From Sansalvadorimonas sp965243775 (GTDB lineage Bacteria; Pseudomonadota; Gammaproteobacteria; Pseudomonadales; Endozoicomonadaceae), in assembly GCA_965243775.1 (NCBI GenBank), contig CBDEWF010000075.1:124001-188000 (forward strand): 64,000 nucleotides of DNA, in the 5' to 3' direction. The stretch's first letter is position 1. Each line of letters begins with the position of its first letter. The position numbers and the translations under genes were made by a program. This document shows positions 42,333 through 51,549 of the stretch, piece after piece. The notes under the pieces were generated by a model. It was not told the origin of the DNA. It saw nothing but the letters and a program-made list of their open reading frames with translations, and searched no databases.

Positions 42333-45259
42333 TATTCAGTAAGGCCGTTTCTCTCCATCAACCATTCCCGGTATAACGCTGATAACCAAGATCGAACGAC
42401 TTTTCCAGCCTGTGGAAGTTTGCCTGCAATCCCTTTGATTCTAATTTCTGTTTCAACGCCAGGTTGGCACACACCCTGATAGTGCTGCCCTCCAAGCCAA
42501 CAGTTCACCAGAGTACTGACCAACTCCGAATCTGGTGAAGGGCTATCAAGTTGTTTTATAGTACGTCTCACCTGAACAGCTATATCCTGTTTTAGGGTTT
42601 TAAGGTCAGGGACAGAGAAGAGATCATAGGCTTCCATCTGCTCTAAAACTGGCAGTGAAGAGTTAAAAGGAACAGGATCATTATGGCAGGAATTATTCAC
42701 CAAGGTGCATAACACTCTCTTCCACTCATCAACATTCATTGTCACCTGCTGAAAGCCATACTCAAAACCCGATATCACTTCTTCAATATCTGACTCTACC
42801 AGTTTCCAATCGCTTTGGAGCAGCTCATCCCAGAGCAGCTCAATTCTCGTTAGCGCAAGGCTTGATTCAGACCAGCACTCCGGGAATTGACCAAAGAAGA
42901 CCTCATGAAAAAGCCGTTCCAGTACTTCAGGGTGACAGATCATATCCAGATCAATGGGACAAAAACCTTTCTCACAAAACTTGATATTATTGAGATGAAG
43001 GTCTGACATACCAAAACAAAGAGCGAAGGCACTCAACAACCCAAGCTCATAAAGATTTTCACCAACCGGCCAGCTCAGCTCATCCCGATAGAGGTGAAAA
43101 CTGAAACTCCCTTTCTGGTCAGACTTACTTAAAACCTCCGTCTCCGGTGCAAAAACCTCCCATCCACACCAGGTATTGAATCTTTTCAACAACTTCCCAT
43201 CATATACCGCTGCTGCCATTTCATAGGAGCCATGCTTGTAAACTATGTGCCTTCCATTGCTAAACATAACGCTGCAGGCACCTCTATATCCCTTATCAGA
43301 TAAAGGCCGAATCAGGGAAACTGACAATGACTCTGTCGACAGCAGTGTGCACAAATCAATCTGAGATGTAGTGATTCGGTCAAGAAGAAGCTTATAGCCT
43401 TGAGTAATGCCAAACAGTCGTTTGCGAAGATAACGCCCCCAGAGAGGATAGTTGCCAGCCACCTGATTAATGTTGTTATGACAACCTATTGTTGGAGCCA
43501 GCGCTGACAGTCTCTCTTTTTCAACAGTCAAAACATCAATCAATCCCTGATGATTGCTGCCTTTATACTGTTTGCAAACATTTGAAATAAGCCTCTCAGT
43601 CACTCCTTTAACAAGGTATTGAATCGGCGGCTTACCTCTCCCCTTATTTTTGAACGAACAGGTGAGCAGCCCATGCTTTACACCCCACAGAACCATGGCA
43701 TCAACCTGGGCCCGGGCAAGACTGAGGTCGACCCTGATATTTTTTACAGACTGGCTTCTCAGGCAGTTTTTCATCAGGGACAAAAATACAGCGCCTGAAA
43801 TGACTGCCCCCAGCCCTTCAAACCTGACGGGAATAAATCCCCCCGCCAAAGCCTGCCGCCCATAAAAAGAGGTTTGGATTTCACAACTCTCTGACAAAGT
43901 ATCTGTTGCATAGCCTGAAAAAATTTTCCCGAAGTGCATGGCATGCAACCGCCCGGATGGTTTTTGAACCGCATCCGGAACCTGCTGAAAGCATCTTTTG
44001 GCCAACCCATCAAACAGCCCGATAACCACTTCCCAATCATACAAAGTTCTGGCTCTATCAGAAGCATTCCTCCCCATCTCCTCTTTAAAAGAGGGAGTCT
44101 TGATCAATTTCTCCAGACAATTTGTTAACTCAGGAAGATCTACGGCTACAGACTGTGCCTGAATGAGATGTGCTTTCTGTGGCTCAAAAAACGCGCTCGG
44201 TGCAGACAGTCCATCAACCTTCCCCCAAAGAGTTGGTATCAATAGGCCGTGGGTACCATGCCCAATCAGTTCACGATAACCATCCCAATCAGAGAGAACC
44301 ACTGGCAACCCGGCTGCCATGGCTTCAACCGGAGCTATACCAAAACTTTCCTGAACCGAGTCAACCAGAGAAATAAATATATCTGCAGCCTGAAAAGCCT
44401 GCGATTTTTGGAGTGGCAGCAGCTCAAAGTTAAACAGCACCTGATCATCAATGCCCAGCTGCCCGGCCAAACTGGAAAGGGAAACAATATAGTCATCATC
44501 GCTGCCAGCCTGTCCGCAGATATAGAGATAACAATCCTCTATACCCTTCCGATCTTTTAAGTCGGCAATAGTCAGCAGCAGTGGATGCAGATCAGCTTTG
44601 TCGATGGGAGAAAGCCGACCAAGGCACAGCAGAATAGTTCCTTCGGCAGGCAGCCCAAGAATTTCTCTAGCCTCTTTGGGATCCATAGCATGCGGAACCC
44701 GGGTATCAACACCTAGAGGAACCCTTACCAGTTGACCTGAGAATTTTCTGGAACTTCTTCGGCCTGCTTCCTTGAGAAGATTTTCTATCACCTGCACAGA
44801 AGCTTGGCTGCTGCAAACGATGGTATCACAGGCATGACTGGGCGCATTAAGAAGACTGCGCCAGGATCCGAGCGAAATATCCTGACTCAAAGCATGGGCC
44901 CTTCCTACAACAGGAAACAGCCGTCCTGCAAAGGCATCTCTCAATTCCAGCAGATAACTGATATAGGGGTCACCACTATAAAAGAGGTCATAATCCTGAG
45001 AGGCCAGACTGGCAGGAAGGTACTGAAGAGGAAAAACTGTAACTGTTTTATTATCCAGCTGATGATCACTCAGCCAAGTGTCCCAGGCAGCCTGACGGGA
45101 GCAGCAATCATTTTCAGCACAGAAAAAATGGAACTGGTCAAATATATCTGAGTAACGAATAACGGCTTCCAGGAAACCACTGTTTGCCTCCCTGAGCCCA
45201 TTGATATACCCATCAACAACATCACTATCTGATGGCAGAACAGTTCCGAATAGTGCCAT
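42326..45259 (-). CDS. GT4 glycosyltransferase fused to lanthipeptide-synthetase-like (DUF4135-type) domain
   Basis: A 977-residue two-domain protein. Residues 1-425 look like a GT-B glycosyltransferase of family 4: LLCLGRLSPIDKADL (about 210), ADIFISLVDSVQESFGIAPVEAMAAG with the E304-x7-E312 motif, and a following WDGYREL. Residues about 600-790 resemble the kinase-like dehydratase part of LanM enzymes: YRGACSVMFSNGRHIVYKHG (Lys 675), DLHLNN (753-758) and IDLDM (769-773), in the expected order. No LanC cyclase domain follows. Residues 425-600 and 790-977 are unassigned. It lies 13 bases after a CesT-like secretion chaperone and is convergent with the SctDF block. It may be a secreted effector or a tailoring enzyme; neither is proven. 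Confidence 0.75.
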   Translation of the reverse strand: MALFGTVLPSDSDVVDGYINGLREANSGFLEAVIRYSDIFDQFHFFCAENDCCSRQAAWDTWLSDHQLDNKTVTVFPLQYLPASLASQDYDLFYSGDPYISYLLELRDAFAGRLFPVVGRAHALSQDISLGSWRSLLNAPSHACDTIVCSSQASVQVIENLLKEAGRRSSRKFSGQLVRVPLGVDTRVPHAMDPKEAREILGLPAEGTILLCLGRLSPIDKADLHPLLLTIADLKDRKGIEDCYLYICGQAGSDDDYIVSLSSLAGQLGIDDQVLFNFELLPLQKSQAFQAADIFISLVDSVQESFGIAPVEAMAAGLPVVLSDWDGYRELIGHGTHGLLIPTLWGKVDGLSAPSAFFEPQKAHLIQAQSVAVDLPELTNCLEKLIKTPSFKEEMGRNASDRARTLYDWEVVIGLFDGLAKRCFQQVPDAVQKPSGRLHAMHFGKIFSGYATDTLSESCEIQTSFYGRQALAGGFIPVRFEGLGAVISGAVFLSLMKNCLRSQSVKNIRVDLSLARAQVDAMVLWGVKHGLLTCSFKNKGRGKPPIQYLVKGVTERLISNVCKQYKGSNHQGLIDVLTVEKERLSALAPTIGCHNNINQVAGNYPLWGRYLRKRLFGITQGYKLLLDRITTSQIDLCTLLSTESLSVSLIRPLSDKGYRGACSVMFSNGRHIVYKHGSYEMAAAVYDGKLLKRFNTWCGWEVFAPETEVLSKSDQKGSFSFHLYRDELSWPVGENLYELGLLSAFALCFGMSDLHLNNIKFCEKGFCPIDLDMICHPEVLERLFHEVFFGQFPECWSESSLALTRIELLWDELLQSDWKLVESDIEEVISGFEYGFQQVTMNVDEWKRVLCTLVNNSCHNDPVPFNSSLPVLEQMEAYDLFSVPDLKTLKQDIAVQVRRTIKQLDSPSPDSELVSTLVNCWLGGQHYQGVCQPGVETEIRIKGIAGKLPQAGKVVRSWLSALYREWLMERNGLTEYQ

Positions 45260-45272
45260 CAGATCAATCCAC

Positions 45273-45698
45273 TCAAGGCATCATCATGCCACCGGGCATG
45301 GCTGGTCCAGACGCCCCTTTGCCAAACAACCCCTTGTAATAAAGACAGCAGCCACCAAAAGCTTCAATCAGCTCCTGAAACATTTCCGTGCTAATCTGAT
45401 CCATCGGTGTTCTCTGGTATAGGCGATAGTATCCTGTCTCCTCATCAAGGGTTATACACCCTCTCTGGTCCCGGATAAGACCCAGACTTTTCTCCAGAAG
45501 TCGTCTGTTATCATCGCCACGCTGCCCATCAGCCTTTGCCACCGGAGCAATATCAGCCTCCACCAGCAATTTGCCAGAAACCTCTGAGCAAAGCACATCC
45601 ACACCTTCCATTTCTATTAGAAAGCGGCCATCTTTCTGGGTTGGTTTTTCCACGCCGTTATTCTTGGCAAACATTGTCAGCAATTCATCCAGATCCAT
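45273..45698 (-). CDS. CesT/SycE-family type III secretion chaperone
   Basis: A 141-residue chaperone. The frame is open to 45800, but the start is placed at 45698 (MDLDELLTMFAKNNG), which begins the family fold; upstream codons run into a terminator. The pattern FLIEMEGVDVLCSEVSGKLLVEADI, then NRRLLEKSLGLI, then ITLDEETGYYRLYQRTP, and a long last helix (STEMFQELIEAFGGCCLYYKG, split at EAF) follows the CesT/Tir-chaperone alpha-beta order. The tail is rich in Gly and Met. Chaperones of this class are usually encoded next to their effector; the neighbour 13 bases downstream is the 977-residue fusion protein. Confidence 0.8.
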   Translation of the reverse strand: MDLDELLTMFAKNNGVEKPTQKDGRFLIEMEGVDVLCSEVSGKLLVEADIAPVAKADGQRGDDNRRLLEKSLGLIRDQRGCITLDEETGYYRLYQRTPMDQISTEMFQELIEAFGGCCLYYKGLFGKGASGPAMPGGMMMP

Positions 45699-45752
45699 TG
45701 AACAAACCCCAATTGACTCTCTTTTTATGTCGGCCACAAATATCTGCACTAT

Positions 45753-45784
45753 ATAAAAAACCGGGCTTAAAGCCCGGTTTTTTA
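45753..45784 (-). terminator. Terminator between antiporter and chaperone genes
   Basis: CCGGGC and GCCCGG with a 5-base loop, flanked by A6 on one side and T6 on the other, give a bidirectional rho-independent terminator. It separates the NhaC-type gene from the chaperone/fusion pair, which therefore needs its own promoter. Confidence 0.8.
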
Positions 45785-45800
45785 TTCCTGCATTCAACAA

Positions 45801-47387
45801 TCAGGCAAAACTGCGAGAGTCCCGTTCAACACTGTTCATAAGCGAAATTCTGCGAAACAGCAGCAGTGCACCTGCAAACAGGGCAGCTGTTACCGCAAAG
45901 CCTATGACCATGGAACCGGTAGAACCAATCACCAGATAACCAACAAAGCACAAAGCAGCAACTGTTACACAGTAAGGCAGCTGGGTGACCACGTGGTCAA
46001 TATGGTGACAGGAAGCCCCCGTAGAAGACAGAATTGTCGTATCAGAAATGGGCGAGCAGTGGTCGCCAAATACTGCACCAGCCAAAACTGCCCCCATCAT
46101 TGGAAGAATCAGGGCAATCTCTGTGGCAGCAGCCATATCACCAGCGATAGGTAGCATAATGCCAAAAGTACCCCAGCTGGTACCGGTGGCAAAAGCCATG
46201 GCTCCAGCAATCAGGAACACCAGGGCAGGCAGCCAGGACACACTGATGGAGTCGCTTACCAGACCAGCCAGATACTTGCCAGTTTCCAGAGAGCCGATAA
46301 TTTCAACCAGAACCCAGGCCAAGACCAGAATGTAGATAGCTCCCATCATGGACTTCACACCTTCAGCAAAGGCATTCATCACACGGTCACCAGCAACTTT
46401 CTGGCGTGACAACATGGCAAAGCTGACGATCAGACCAATCGCACCACCAATCAGAAGAGAGGTGGAAACATCGGTATTCTCAAATGCCCCCAGAACAGAG
46501 AACGCCTGACCAGCCTCCACCAGAGCACTGGCACCTGTGTAGATCAGTGCCGTTACGGTGGAGAGTACCAGCATCAGAACCGGTGCTACCAGATTCGCTA
46601 CAGAACCCAGACCCGTGTCTTCAATCTCGGTAGCGCCCATAGGCTTGCCACGGCTCTCATCATACAGTTCTCCCATATCCGCCTTCATAGCATGCCTGTG
46701 CATGGGGCCAACATTCAGATCCATACTTGCAGCCGCAATAACCATGGCAAGAGCAAAGAAAGCATACAGGTTCATGGGGATAATGGAGATGAACGCAGAG
46801 AAAGCGGTGTAATCTGTGATCTCATGGGAGACCAGAATAGTACCGATCAAGGCAATGATATACGCCCCCCAGCTGGAAACCGGCATCAACACACAGACAG
46901 GAGCTGCAGTTGAGTCAATCAGGTAAGCCAGCTTGGCCCGGGAAACCCGGTTGCGGTCAGTCAGCGGGCGACAGATATTACCCACTGCCAGAGCGTTGAA
47001 GTAATCATCAATAAAGATAATGACACCCAGCAACACAGTCAGCAACTGGGAACCACGAGCTGTCTTGACCCGCTTACGGGCCCAGTCACCAAAGGCATGG
47101 GTACCACCAGACAGGGCAATAAAGCTGGTCATAATCCCTAAACAGATCAGGAACAGGAGAATATAAACACTCCAGGAGTTAATACCATCATCCCAGAACA
47201 CTTTGGTGAAGGATTCCAGAAGATACTGAAGCATCATGGAAATATCGAAACCAGTCAGAAGCAAAGCTCCGACCAGGATACCTGCTCCCAGGGAAAGAAG
47301 AGTTTTACGAGTCACCACAGCCAGTCCAATAGCAACGGCCGGCGCTAGTAGCGACAGAGGCGAATACGAGTAGCTGATTAATTCCAT
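45801..47387 (-). CDS. NhaC-family sodium/proton antiporter
   Basis: A 528-residue inner-membrane transporter with about twelve hydrophobic segments. The family layout shows two related halves: GSQLLTVLLGVIIFIDDYFNALAVG near residue 125, and FATGTSWGTFGIMLPIAGD then GAVFGDHCSPISDTTILSS near residue 425. Those last motifs are strongly conserved in the NhaC group, which also includes amino-acid exchangers, so Na+/H+ exchange is probable but the substrate is not fixed by sequence. It is a single gene bounded downstream by a terminator. Confidence 0.88.
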   Translation of the reverse strand: MELISYSYSPLSLLAPAVAIGLAVVTRKTLLSLGAGILVGALLLTGFDISMMLQYLLESFTKVFWDDGINSWSVYILLFLICLGIMTSFIALSGGTHAFGDWARKRVKTARGSQLLTVLLGVIIFIDDYFNALAVGNICRPLTDRNRVSRAKLAYLIDSTAAPVCVLMPVSSWGAYIIALIGTILVSHEITDYTAFSAFISIIPMNLYAFFALAMVIAAASMDLNVGPMHRHAMKADMGELYDESRGKPMGATEIEDTGLGSVANLVAPVLMLVLSTVTALIYTGASALVEAGQAFSVLGAFENTDVSTSLLIGGAIGLIVSFAMLSRQKVAGDRVMNAFAEGVKSMMGAIYILVLAWVLVEIIGSLETGKYLAGLVSDSISVSWLPALVFLIAGAMAFATGTSWGTFGIMLPIAGDMAAATEIALILPMMGAVLAGAVFGDHCSPISDTTILSSTGASCHHIDHVVTQLPYCVTVAALCFVGYLVIGSTGSMVIGFAVTAALFAGALLLFRRISLMNSVERDSRSFA

Positions 47388-47990
47388 ACTGCTGATCTCT
47401 ATTTATTCAGTACAGCCCTGACTGGTTCAACTGATACACAGCCACGACCTGGTTTTAGACGATCAGGAGCGCAAACATGAAAAAAGACCGAAACACATTA
47501 ACGACGAAAAGAACTGCCGATTAATGCGAAACAGGGCTTCTTCCAAATATTTGGTAGCACTCCACGGTTGTTCTGACAGGAACCTTTCCCTGTCAAACAA
47601 GCCCAGATGGCGCATGTACTGCAAACAACACAATTAATTTAGTGCTGCTGCAACACCGTGACAGTGTGGCACCTGTTCGATGACACACCAGCCTGCAGCT
47701 ATGACGTACTACAGACTTCGGCAGAAACCCCTTTCGCCAGCTCTCTCAGATGTCACTCTAAAACTGGTTACTTATGATCCCCGCACCTCTACCATTCGGA
47801 AACCCAGAGCCATTATGCACGAGCATATGCGACCCAACAACAAAACACGTATATTCCACGCCCTAATAGGCCATTACCACCATAACAAAAGCGTTAGCCT
47901 TGCTGTCTTTACGCTACAGAAGCATAGTCCATAACATCCATATGCAAACTGGATATATCTAGCACATCATTTCACTCATTAATGGCGAGT
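47388..47990. other. Upstream region of antiporter gene
   Basis: About 600 bases without a convincing gene. Seen here are a perfect 12-bp palindrome CCAAATATTTGG (47543-47554) and a hairpin TGACAGG / CCTGTCA (47574-47595), both on the leader side of the antiporter gene and possibly regulatory. An 84-codon plus-strand frame (47680-47934) has no ribosome binding site and no recognisable content. Confidence 0.45.
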
Positions 47991-48066
47991 GGTGGCTTGA
48001 TGTTCCCAAAAGCCATCGCTGTTGGGCAAGGACTGCCCATGGGCGCGGAAACAGCAAGTTACCACC
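47991..48066. ncRNA. Candidate structured RNA near guaA 3' end
   Basis: Three nested stems are visible within 76 bases: GGTGGCTTG with CAAGTTACCACC (47991-47999 / 48055-48066, 3-base bulge), GCTGTT with AACAGC (48018-48023 / 48050-48055), and GGGCA with TGCCC (48024-48028 / 48034-48038). It resembles a compact RNA but matches none I know. A T8 run lies about 25 bases upstream on the minus strand. Strand and function are open. Confidence 0.25.
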
Positions 48067-48149
48067 TGACCAGGAGCCCGCCCTAAAGGCAAAAAAAAGC
48101 GCCGGTGAGAATTTCATCAGCACTCTTTGATTCAGTTGGGAACCAGATA

Positions 48150-49727
48150 TTATTCCCACTCAATTGTGGCAGGAGGTTTGCTGGAAATATCGTAAGTCAC
48201 CCGGGAAACCTGACTAATCTCATTGATAATCCGGCTGGAAACCTGCTCCAGAAACTCATAGGGAAGATGGGCCCAACGCGCTGTCATAAAGTCGATGGTT
48301 TCCACAGCCCTCAAAGCAATCACATACTCATAACGGCGACCATCACCGACAACACCAACAGACTTCACCGGCAAGAACACAGCAAAAGCCTGACTGGTTT
48401 TATCATAAAGATCAGCTTTTCTTAGCTCTTCAATGAAAATCGCATCTGCTTCGCGCAAGATGTCTGCATATTCACGCTTCACCTCACCAAGGATACGAAC
48501 CCCCAGACCTGGTCCTGGAAACGGATGGCGATATACCATTGAGTAAGGCAGACCCAACTCCAGACCAACCTTTCTCACTTCATCCTTGAACAACTCGCGC
48601 AGGGGCTCCACCAGCTCCATGGTCATATCTTCCGGCAACCCACCAACATTATGATGAGACTTGATAACATGAGCCTTACCAGTCTTGCTGGCAGCAGATT
48701 CGATCACATCCGGATAGATAGTCCCCTGGGCCAGAAACTTTACTCCCCTGAGCTTGGTAGACTCTTCATCGAACACTTCAATAAAGGTATTACCAATAAT
48801 TTTGCGCTTCTTTTCCGGGTCTTCCACGCCGTGCAGTCGGGACAAAAAACGCTCTTCGGCATCAGCCCTGACAACCCGCACCCCCATATTGGTGGCGAAC
48901 ATGGCCATCACCTGATCACCTTCGTTCTTGCGCAGCAACCCATTATCAACAAATACACAAACCAGCTGATCACCAATCGCCTTGTGCAGCAAGGCTGCAA
49001 CGACACTGGAATCCACTCCGCCGGACAGACCCAGCAAAACCGTATTATCACCAACCTGCTCCCGGACCTTGGCCACAGCATCATCGATAATACCTTCCGC
49101 AGTCCACAGCTTTTCACAACCGGCAATACCACAGACAAAACGTTCTAGAATACGTCCCCCCTGCTTGGTATGAGTGACTTCCGGATGAAACTGGATACCA
49201 TAGAAGTGACGGCTTTCGTCGGCAATAGCCGCAAACGGGCAGCTTTCGGTATAGGCAAGGCGGGAGAAACCATCAGGGAGTGCAGTCACCTTATCGCCAT
49301 GACTCATCCAGACATCCAGGCTCATGCTCCCATCTTCTGAGACATGATCATCAATTCCCTGCAGTAGAGTACCGGCCTGATCAACGTCTACCTGGGCATA
49401 ACCAAACTCCCGCCGGTTGGAAGTAGAAACCTCTCCTCCCAGCTGCTGGGCCATGGTCTGCATGCCATAGCAAATGCCCAGAACAGGTACGCCCAGGTCA
49501 AAAACAATATCCGGTGCTCTGGGGGTATCTGCCCCAGTAACTGACTCAGGTCCTCCAGAAAGAATAATGGCCCTGGGCGCAAAATCCTGAATGAGCTGTT
49601 TACTAATATCGTAAGCATAAATTTCGCAGTAAACGCCTATCTCACGAACTCGACGGGCAATCAGCTGAGTATACTGGGAGCCAAAATCCAGAATCAGAAT
49701 GCGTTGCGAATGAATATCCTGGCTCAT
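48150..49727 (-). CDS. guaA: GMP synthase (glutamine-hydrolysing)
   Basis: Converts XMP to GMP using glutamine nitrogen. The 525-residue protein has the class I amidotransferase domain (catalytic Cys in VLGICYGMQTMAQQ, His and Glu in GIQFHPEVTHT). The ATP pyrophosphatase domain has the P-loop LLGLSGGVDSSVVAAL, and a C-terminal dimerisation domain ends in SKPPATIEWE. It lies 121 bases downstream of guaB, and the two form the guaBA unit of GMP synthesis. Confidence 0.98.
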   Translation of the reverse strand: MSQDIHSQRILILDFGSQYTQLIARRVREIGVYCEIYAYDISKQLIQDFAPRAIILSGGPESVTGADTPRAPDIVFDLGVPVLGICYGMQTMAQQLGGEVSTSNRREFGYAQVDVDQAGTLLQGIDDHVSEDGSMSLDVWMSHGDKVTALPDGFSRLAYTESCPFAAIADESRHFYGIQFHPEVTHTKQGGRILERFVCGIAGCEKLWTAEGIIDDAVAKVREQVGDNTVLLGLSGGVDSSVVAALLHKAIGDQLVCVFVDNGLLRKNEGDQVMAMFATNMGVRVVRADAEERFLSRLHGVEDPEKKRKIIGNTFIEVFDEESTKLRGVKFLAQGTIYPDVIESAASKTGKAHVIKSHHNVGGLPEDMTMELVEPLRELFKDEVRKVGLELGLPYSMVYRHPFPGPGLGVRILGEVKREYADILREADAIFIEELRKADLYDKTSQAFAVFLPVKSVGVVGDGRRYEYVIALRAVETIDFMTARWAHLPYEFLEQVSSRIINEISQVSRVTYDISSKPPATIEWE

Positions 49728-49759
49728 AAGCGTTTTAATACCTGAATAAATATAATAAT

Positions 49760-49794
49760 GACCACCCCCCGGATGTAGGCGGTGGTCCGTTTTT
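49760..49794. terminator. Hairpin between guaB and guaA
   Basis: GACCACC and GGTGGTC form a 7-bp stem with a 14-base loop. CGTTTTT follows on the plus strand and an AT-rich tail on the minus strand. It might attenuate read-through from guaB to guaA or act as a processing site. Confidence 0.35.
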
Positions 49795-49812
49795 CTGATT
49801 TCTTCTTTAGCG

Positions 49813-49842
49813 TCAGCTGACCCGACAACATCAGCTGACCCG
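49813..49842. repeat. Short direct repeat after guaB
   Basis: TCAGCTGACCCG occurs twice, at 49813-49824 and 49831-49842, just past the guaB stop codon. Each copy contains the palindrome TCAGCTGA. Confidence 0.6.
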
Positions 49843-49848
49843 CCAGCG

Positions 49849-51318
49849 TTAGCTTACCCTATAGTTAGGCGCTTCCTTGGTGATAGTAACATCATGCACA
49901 TGAGACTCACGCATGCCAGCATTGGTGACCCGCACAAACTCCGGCTGGGTGCGCATGGTTTCAATATCTGCAGAACCGGTGTAACCCATGGAAGCCCGCA
50001 GGCCGCCCATCAATTGATGAACAATAGCGCTTAGCGCCCCTTTGTAAGGCACCCGGCCTTCAATGCCTTCCGGAACCAGTTTATCTGCTCCGGCCTTGGC
50101 ATCCTGGAAATAACGATCACTGGACCCCTGAGCCTGATCCATCGCCCCCAGAGAACCCATGCCGCGATAACTCTTGTAGCTGCGCCCCTGGTATAGAATG
50201 ATTTCGCCGGGAGCTTCATCAGTTCCGGCCAGCATGCTGCCAACCATTACTGTACTTGCTCCCGCTACGATAGCCTTGGCAACATCACCGGAATAACGGA
50301 TACCACCGTCTGCAATCACCGGGATACCCGTTCCCTTCAGACCTTCCACGACATTAGAGACCGCTGAGATCTGTGGCACACCGATACCAGTCACAATCCG
50401 GGTAGTACAGATAGAACCAGGTCCAATACCAACCTTGACGCCATCAGCCCCTGCTTCTGCAAGTGCTCTCGCAGCTTCCGCCGTGGCAATATTGCCCCCG
50501 ATCACCTGCATATCTGGGTAGTGTTCTTTAACCCACTTTACCCGGTCAATGACCCCTCGAGAGTGGCCATGGGCAGTATCCACTATGATCACATCAACAC
50601 CGGCATCAACCAGAGCAGCAACCCGGTCTGGTGTTTCAGGACCAGTGCCAACAGCAGCACCGACCCGCAGGCTGCCACTTTCATCCTTACAGGCATTGGG
50701 ATAATCCTGAGCCTTCTGGATATCCTTGACAGTCATCATACCCTTCAGGATCCCGGCACCATCAACCACCAGCACCTTTTCAATCCGGTGTTTTTGTAAC
50801 AACCTGAGAACATCATCCTTGGACGTGCCCTCCAGAACTGTAACCAGGCGCTCCTTGGGGGTCATCAGCTCCGTCACCTGCTTACTGAGGTCGTCTTCAA
50901 AACGGACATCCCGACTGGTGATAATACCCACCAGATCACCGTTGTTCATCACTGGCACACCGGAGATGTTGTACTTGCTGCGCAGGGCCATCAACTCACG
51001 GACAGTGGCTGTTGATTGAATTGTGATCGGATCACGAACTATACCGCTTTCATGCTTTTTGACTTTGTGAACTTCTGCAGCCTGTTCTTCCAAAGTCATA
51101 TTTTTATGAATTATGCCAATACCACCTTCCTGAGCCATGGCAATGGCCAGACGGGCTTCGGTTACAGTGTCCATGGCTGCAGAGAGCAGGGGAGTATTTA
51201 ATTCGATCCCGCGGGTGAGTCGGGTCTTCAGGGATACCGACTTGGGCAGAACCTCCGAATAGCCGGGTACGAGAAGAACATCATCAAAAGTGAGAGCTTC
51301 TTGAGCGATACGTAACAT
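49849..51318 (-). CDS. guaB: Inosine-5'-monophosphate dehydrogenase
   Basis: NAD-dependent oxidation of IMP to XMP, the first committed step to GMP. The 489-residue TIM barrel has two inserted CBS domains (about 95-205, with NNGDLVGIITSRDVRF) that sense nucleotides. Catalytic Cys is in GIGPGSICTTRIVTG; MGSLGAMDQAQGSSDRYF and KLVPEGIEGRVPYKG hold the mobile flap and Arg/Tyr. The gene is preceded on its strand by a 162-bp near-palindrome and a predicted promoter-terminator unit, which may form its leader. Confidence 0.98.
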   Translation of the reverse strand: MLRIAQEALTFDDVLLVPGYSEVLPKSVSLKTRLTRGIELNTPLLSAAMDTVTEARLAIAMAQEGGIGIIHKNMTLEEQAAEVHKVKKHESGIVRDPITIQSTATVRELMALRSKYNISGVPVMNNGDLVGIITSRDVRFEDDLSKQVTELMTPKERLVTVLEGTSKDDVLRLLQKHRIEKVLVVDGAGILKGMMTVKDIQKAQDYPNACKDESGSLRVGAAVGTGPETPDRVAALVDAGVDVIIVDTAHGHSRGVIDRVKWVKEHYPDMQVIGGNIATAEAARALAEAGADGVKVGIGPGSICTTRIVTGIGVPQISAVSNVVEGLKGTGIPVIADGGIRYSGDVAKAIVAGASTVMVGSMLAGTDEAPGEIILYQGRSYKSYRGMGSLGAMDQAQGSSDRYFQDAKAGADKLVPEGIEGRVPYKGALSAIVHQLMGGLRASMGYTGSADIETMRTQPEFVRVTNAGMRESHVHDVTITKEAPNYRVS

Positions 51319-51345
51319 TTTTGCCGTCCAGTTAAGGAAAAGCCA

Positions 51346-51507
51346 GGAGCCTGACCGGGGATAGCACCCGTAGCGAGAGCAAGCTGATTTGAGCCATTTT
51401 TTGAGTTGTTTTGAGGCGAATAGTGGTTCTATTTAATGAAAAACAACTCAAAAAATGGCCAAATTCAGACTGCTCGCAGTAGGGTTGCCTATTCTCGGTC
51501 AGGCTCC
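51346..51507. repeat. 162-bp near-palindrome (MITE-like or giant hairpin)
   Basis: Outer arms GGAGCCTGACCG (51346-51357) and CGGTCAGGCTCC (51496-51507) are perfect complements. An inner arm of 20 bases (51393-51412) is a perfect complement of 51440-51459, with a 27-base loop. The stretch between outer and inner arms pairs imperfectly. The outer arm shares GGAGCCTG and CCGTAGCGAGA with the short dispersed repeats. It lies between guaB and its predicted promoter. Confidence 0.85.
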
Positions 51508-51512
51508 CAAGT

Positions 51513-51549
51513 ATAAAAAAAGATGCATGTTCAACCGGAATGCATCTTC
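51513..51549 (-). terminator. Rho-independent terminator upstream of guaB
   Basis: On the minus strand a perfect 9-bp stem (AAGATGCAT with ATGCATCTT, 11-base loop) is followed by seven T residues. No protein gene lies upstream of it on this strand, so it ends a non-coding transcript or attenuates guaB. Confidence 0.8.

Noticed and set aside
47500..47620. Riboswitch in the antiporter leader
   Set aside because: A hairpin and a palindrome are present, but I could not match them to any sodium, lysine or other riboswitch consensus.
47680..47934. 84-codon plus-strand frame upstream of the antiporter gene
   Set aside because: No ribosome binding site, no family resemblance, and starts within a region of palindromes; not convincing as a gene.
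47991..48110. Identification of the structured element as SRP (4.5S) RNA or 6S RNA
   Set aside because: It lacks the GGAAGGAAGCAGC SRP core and the long open-bubble hairpin of 6S RNA. Only an unnamed structured element is supported.
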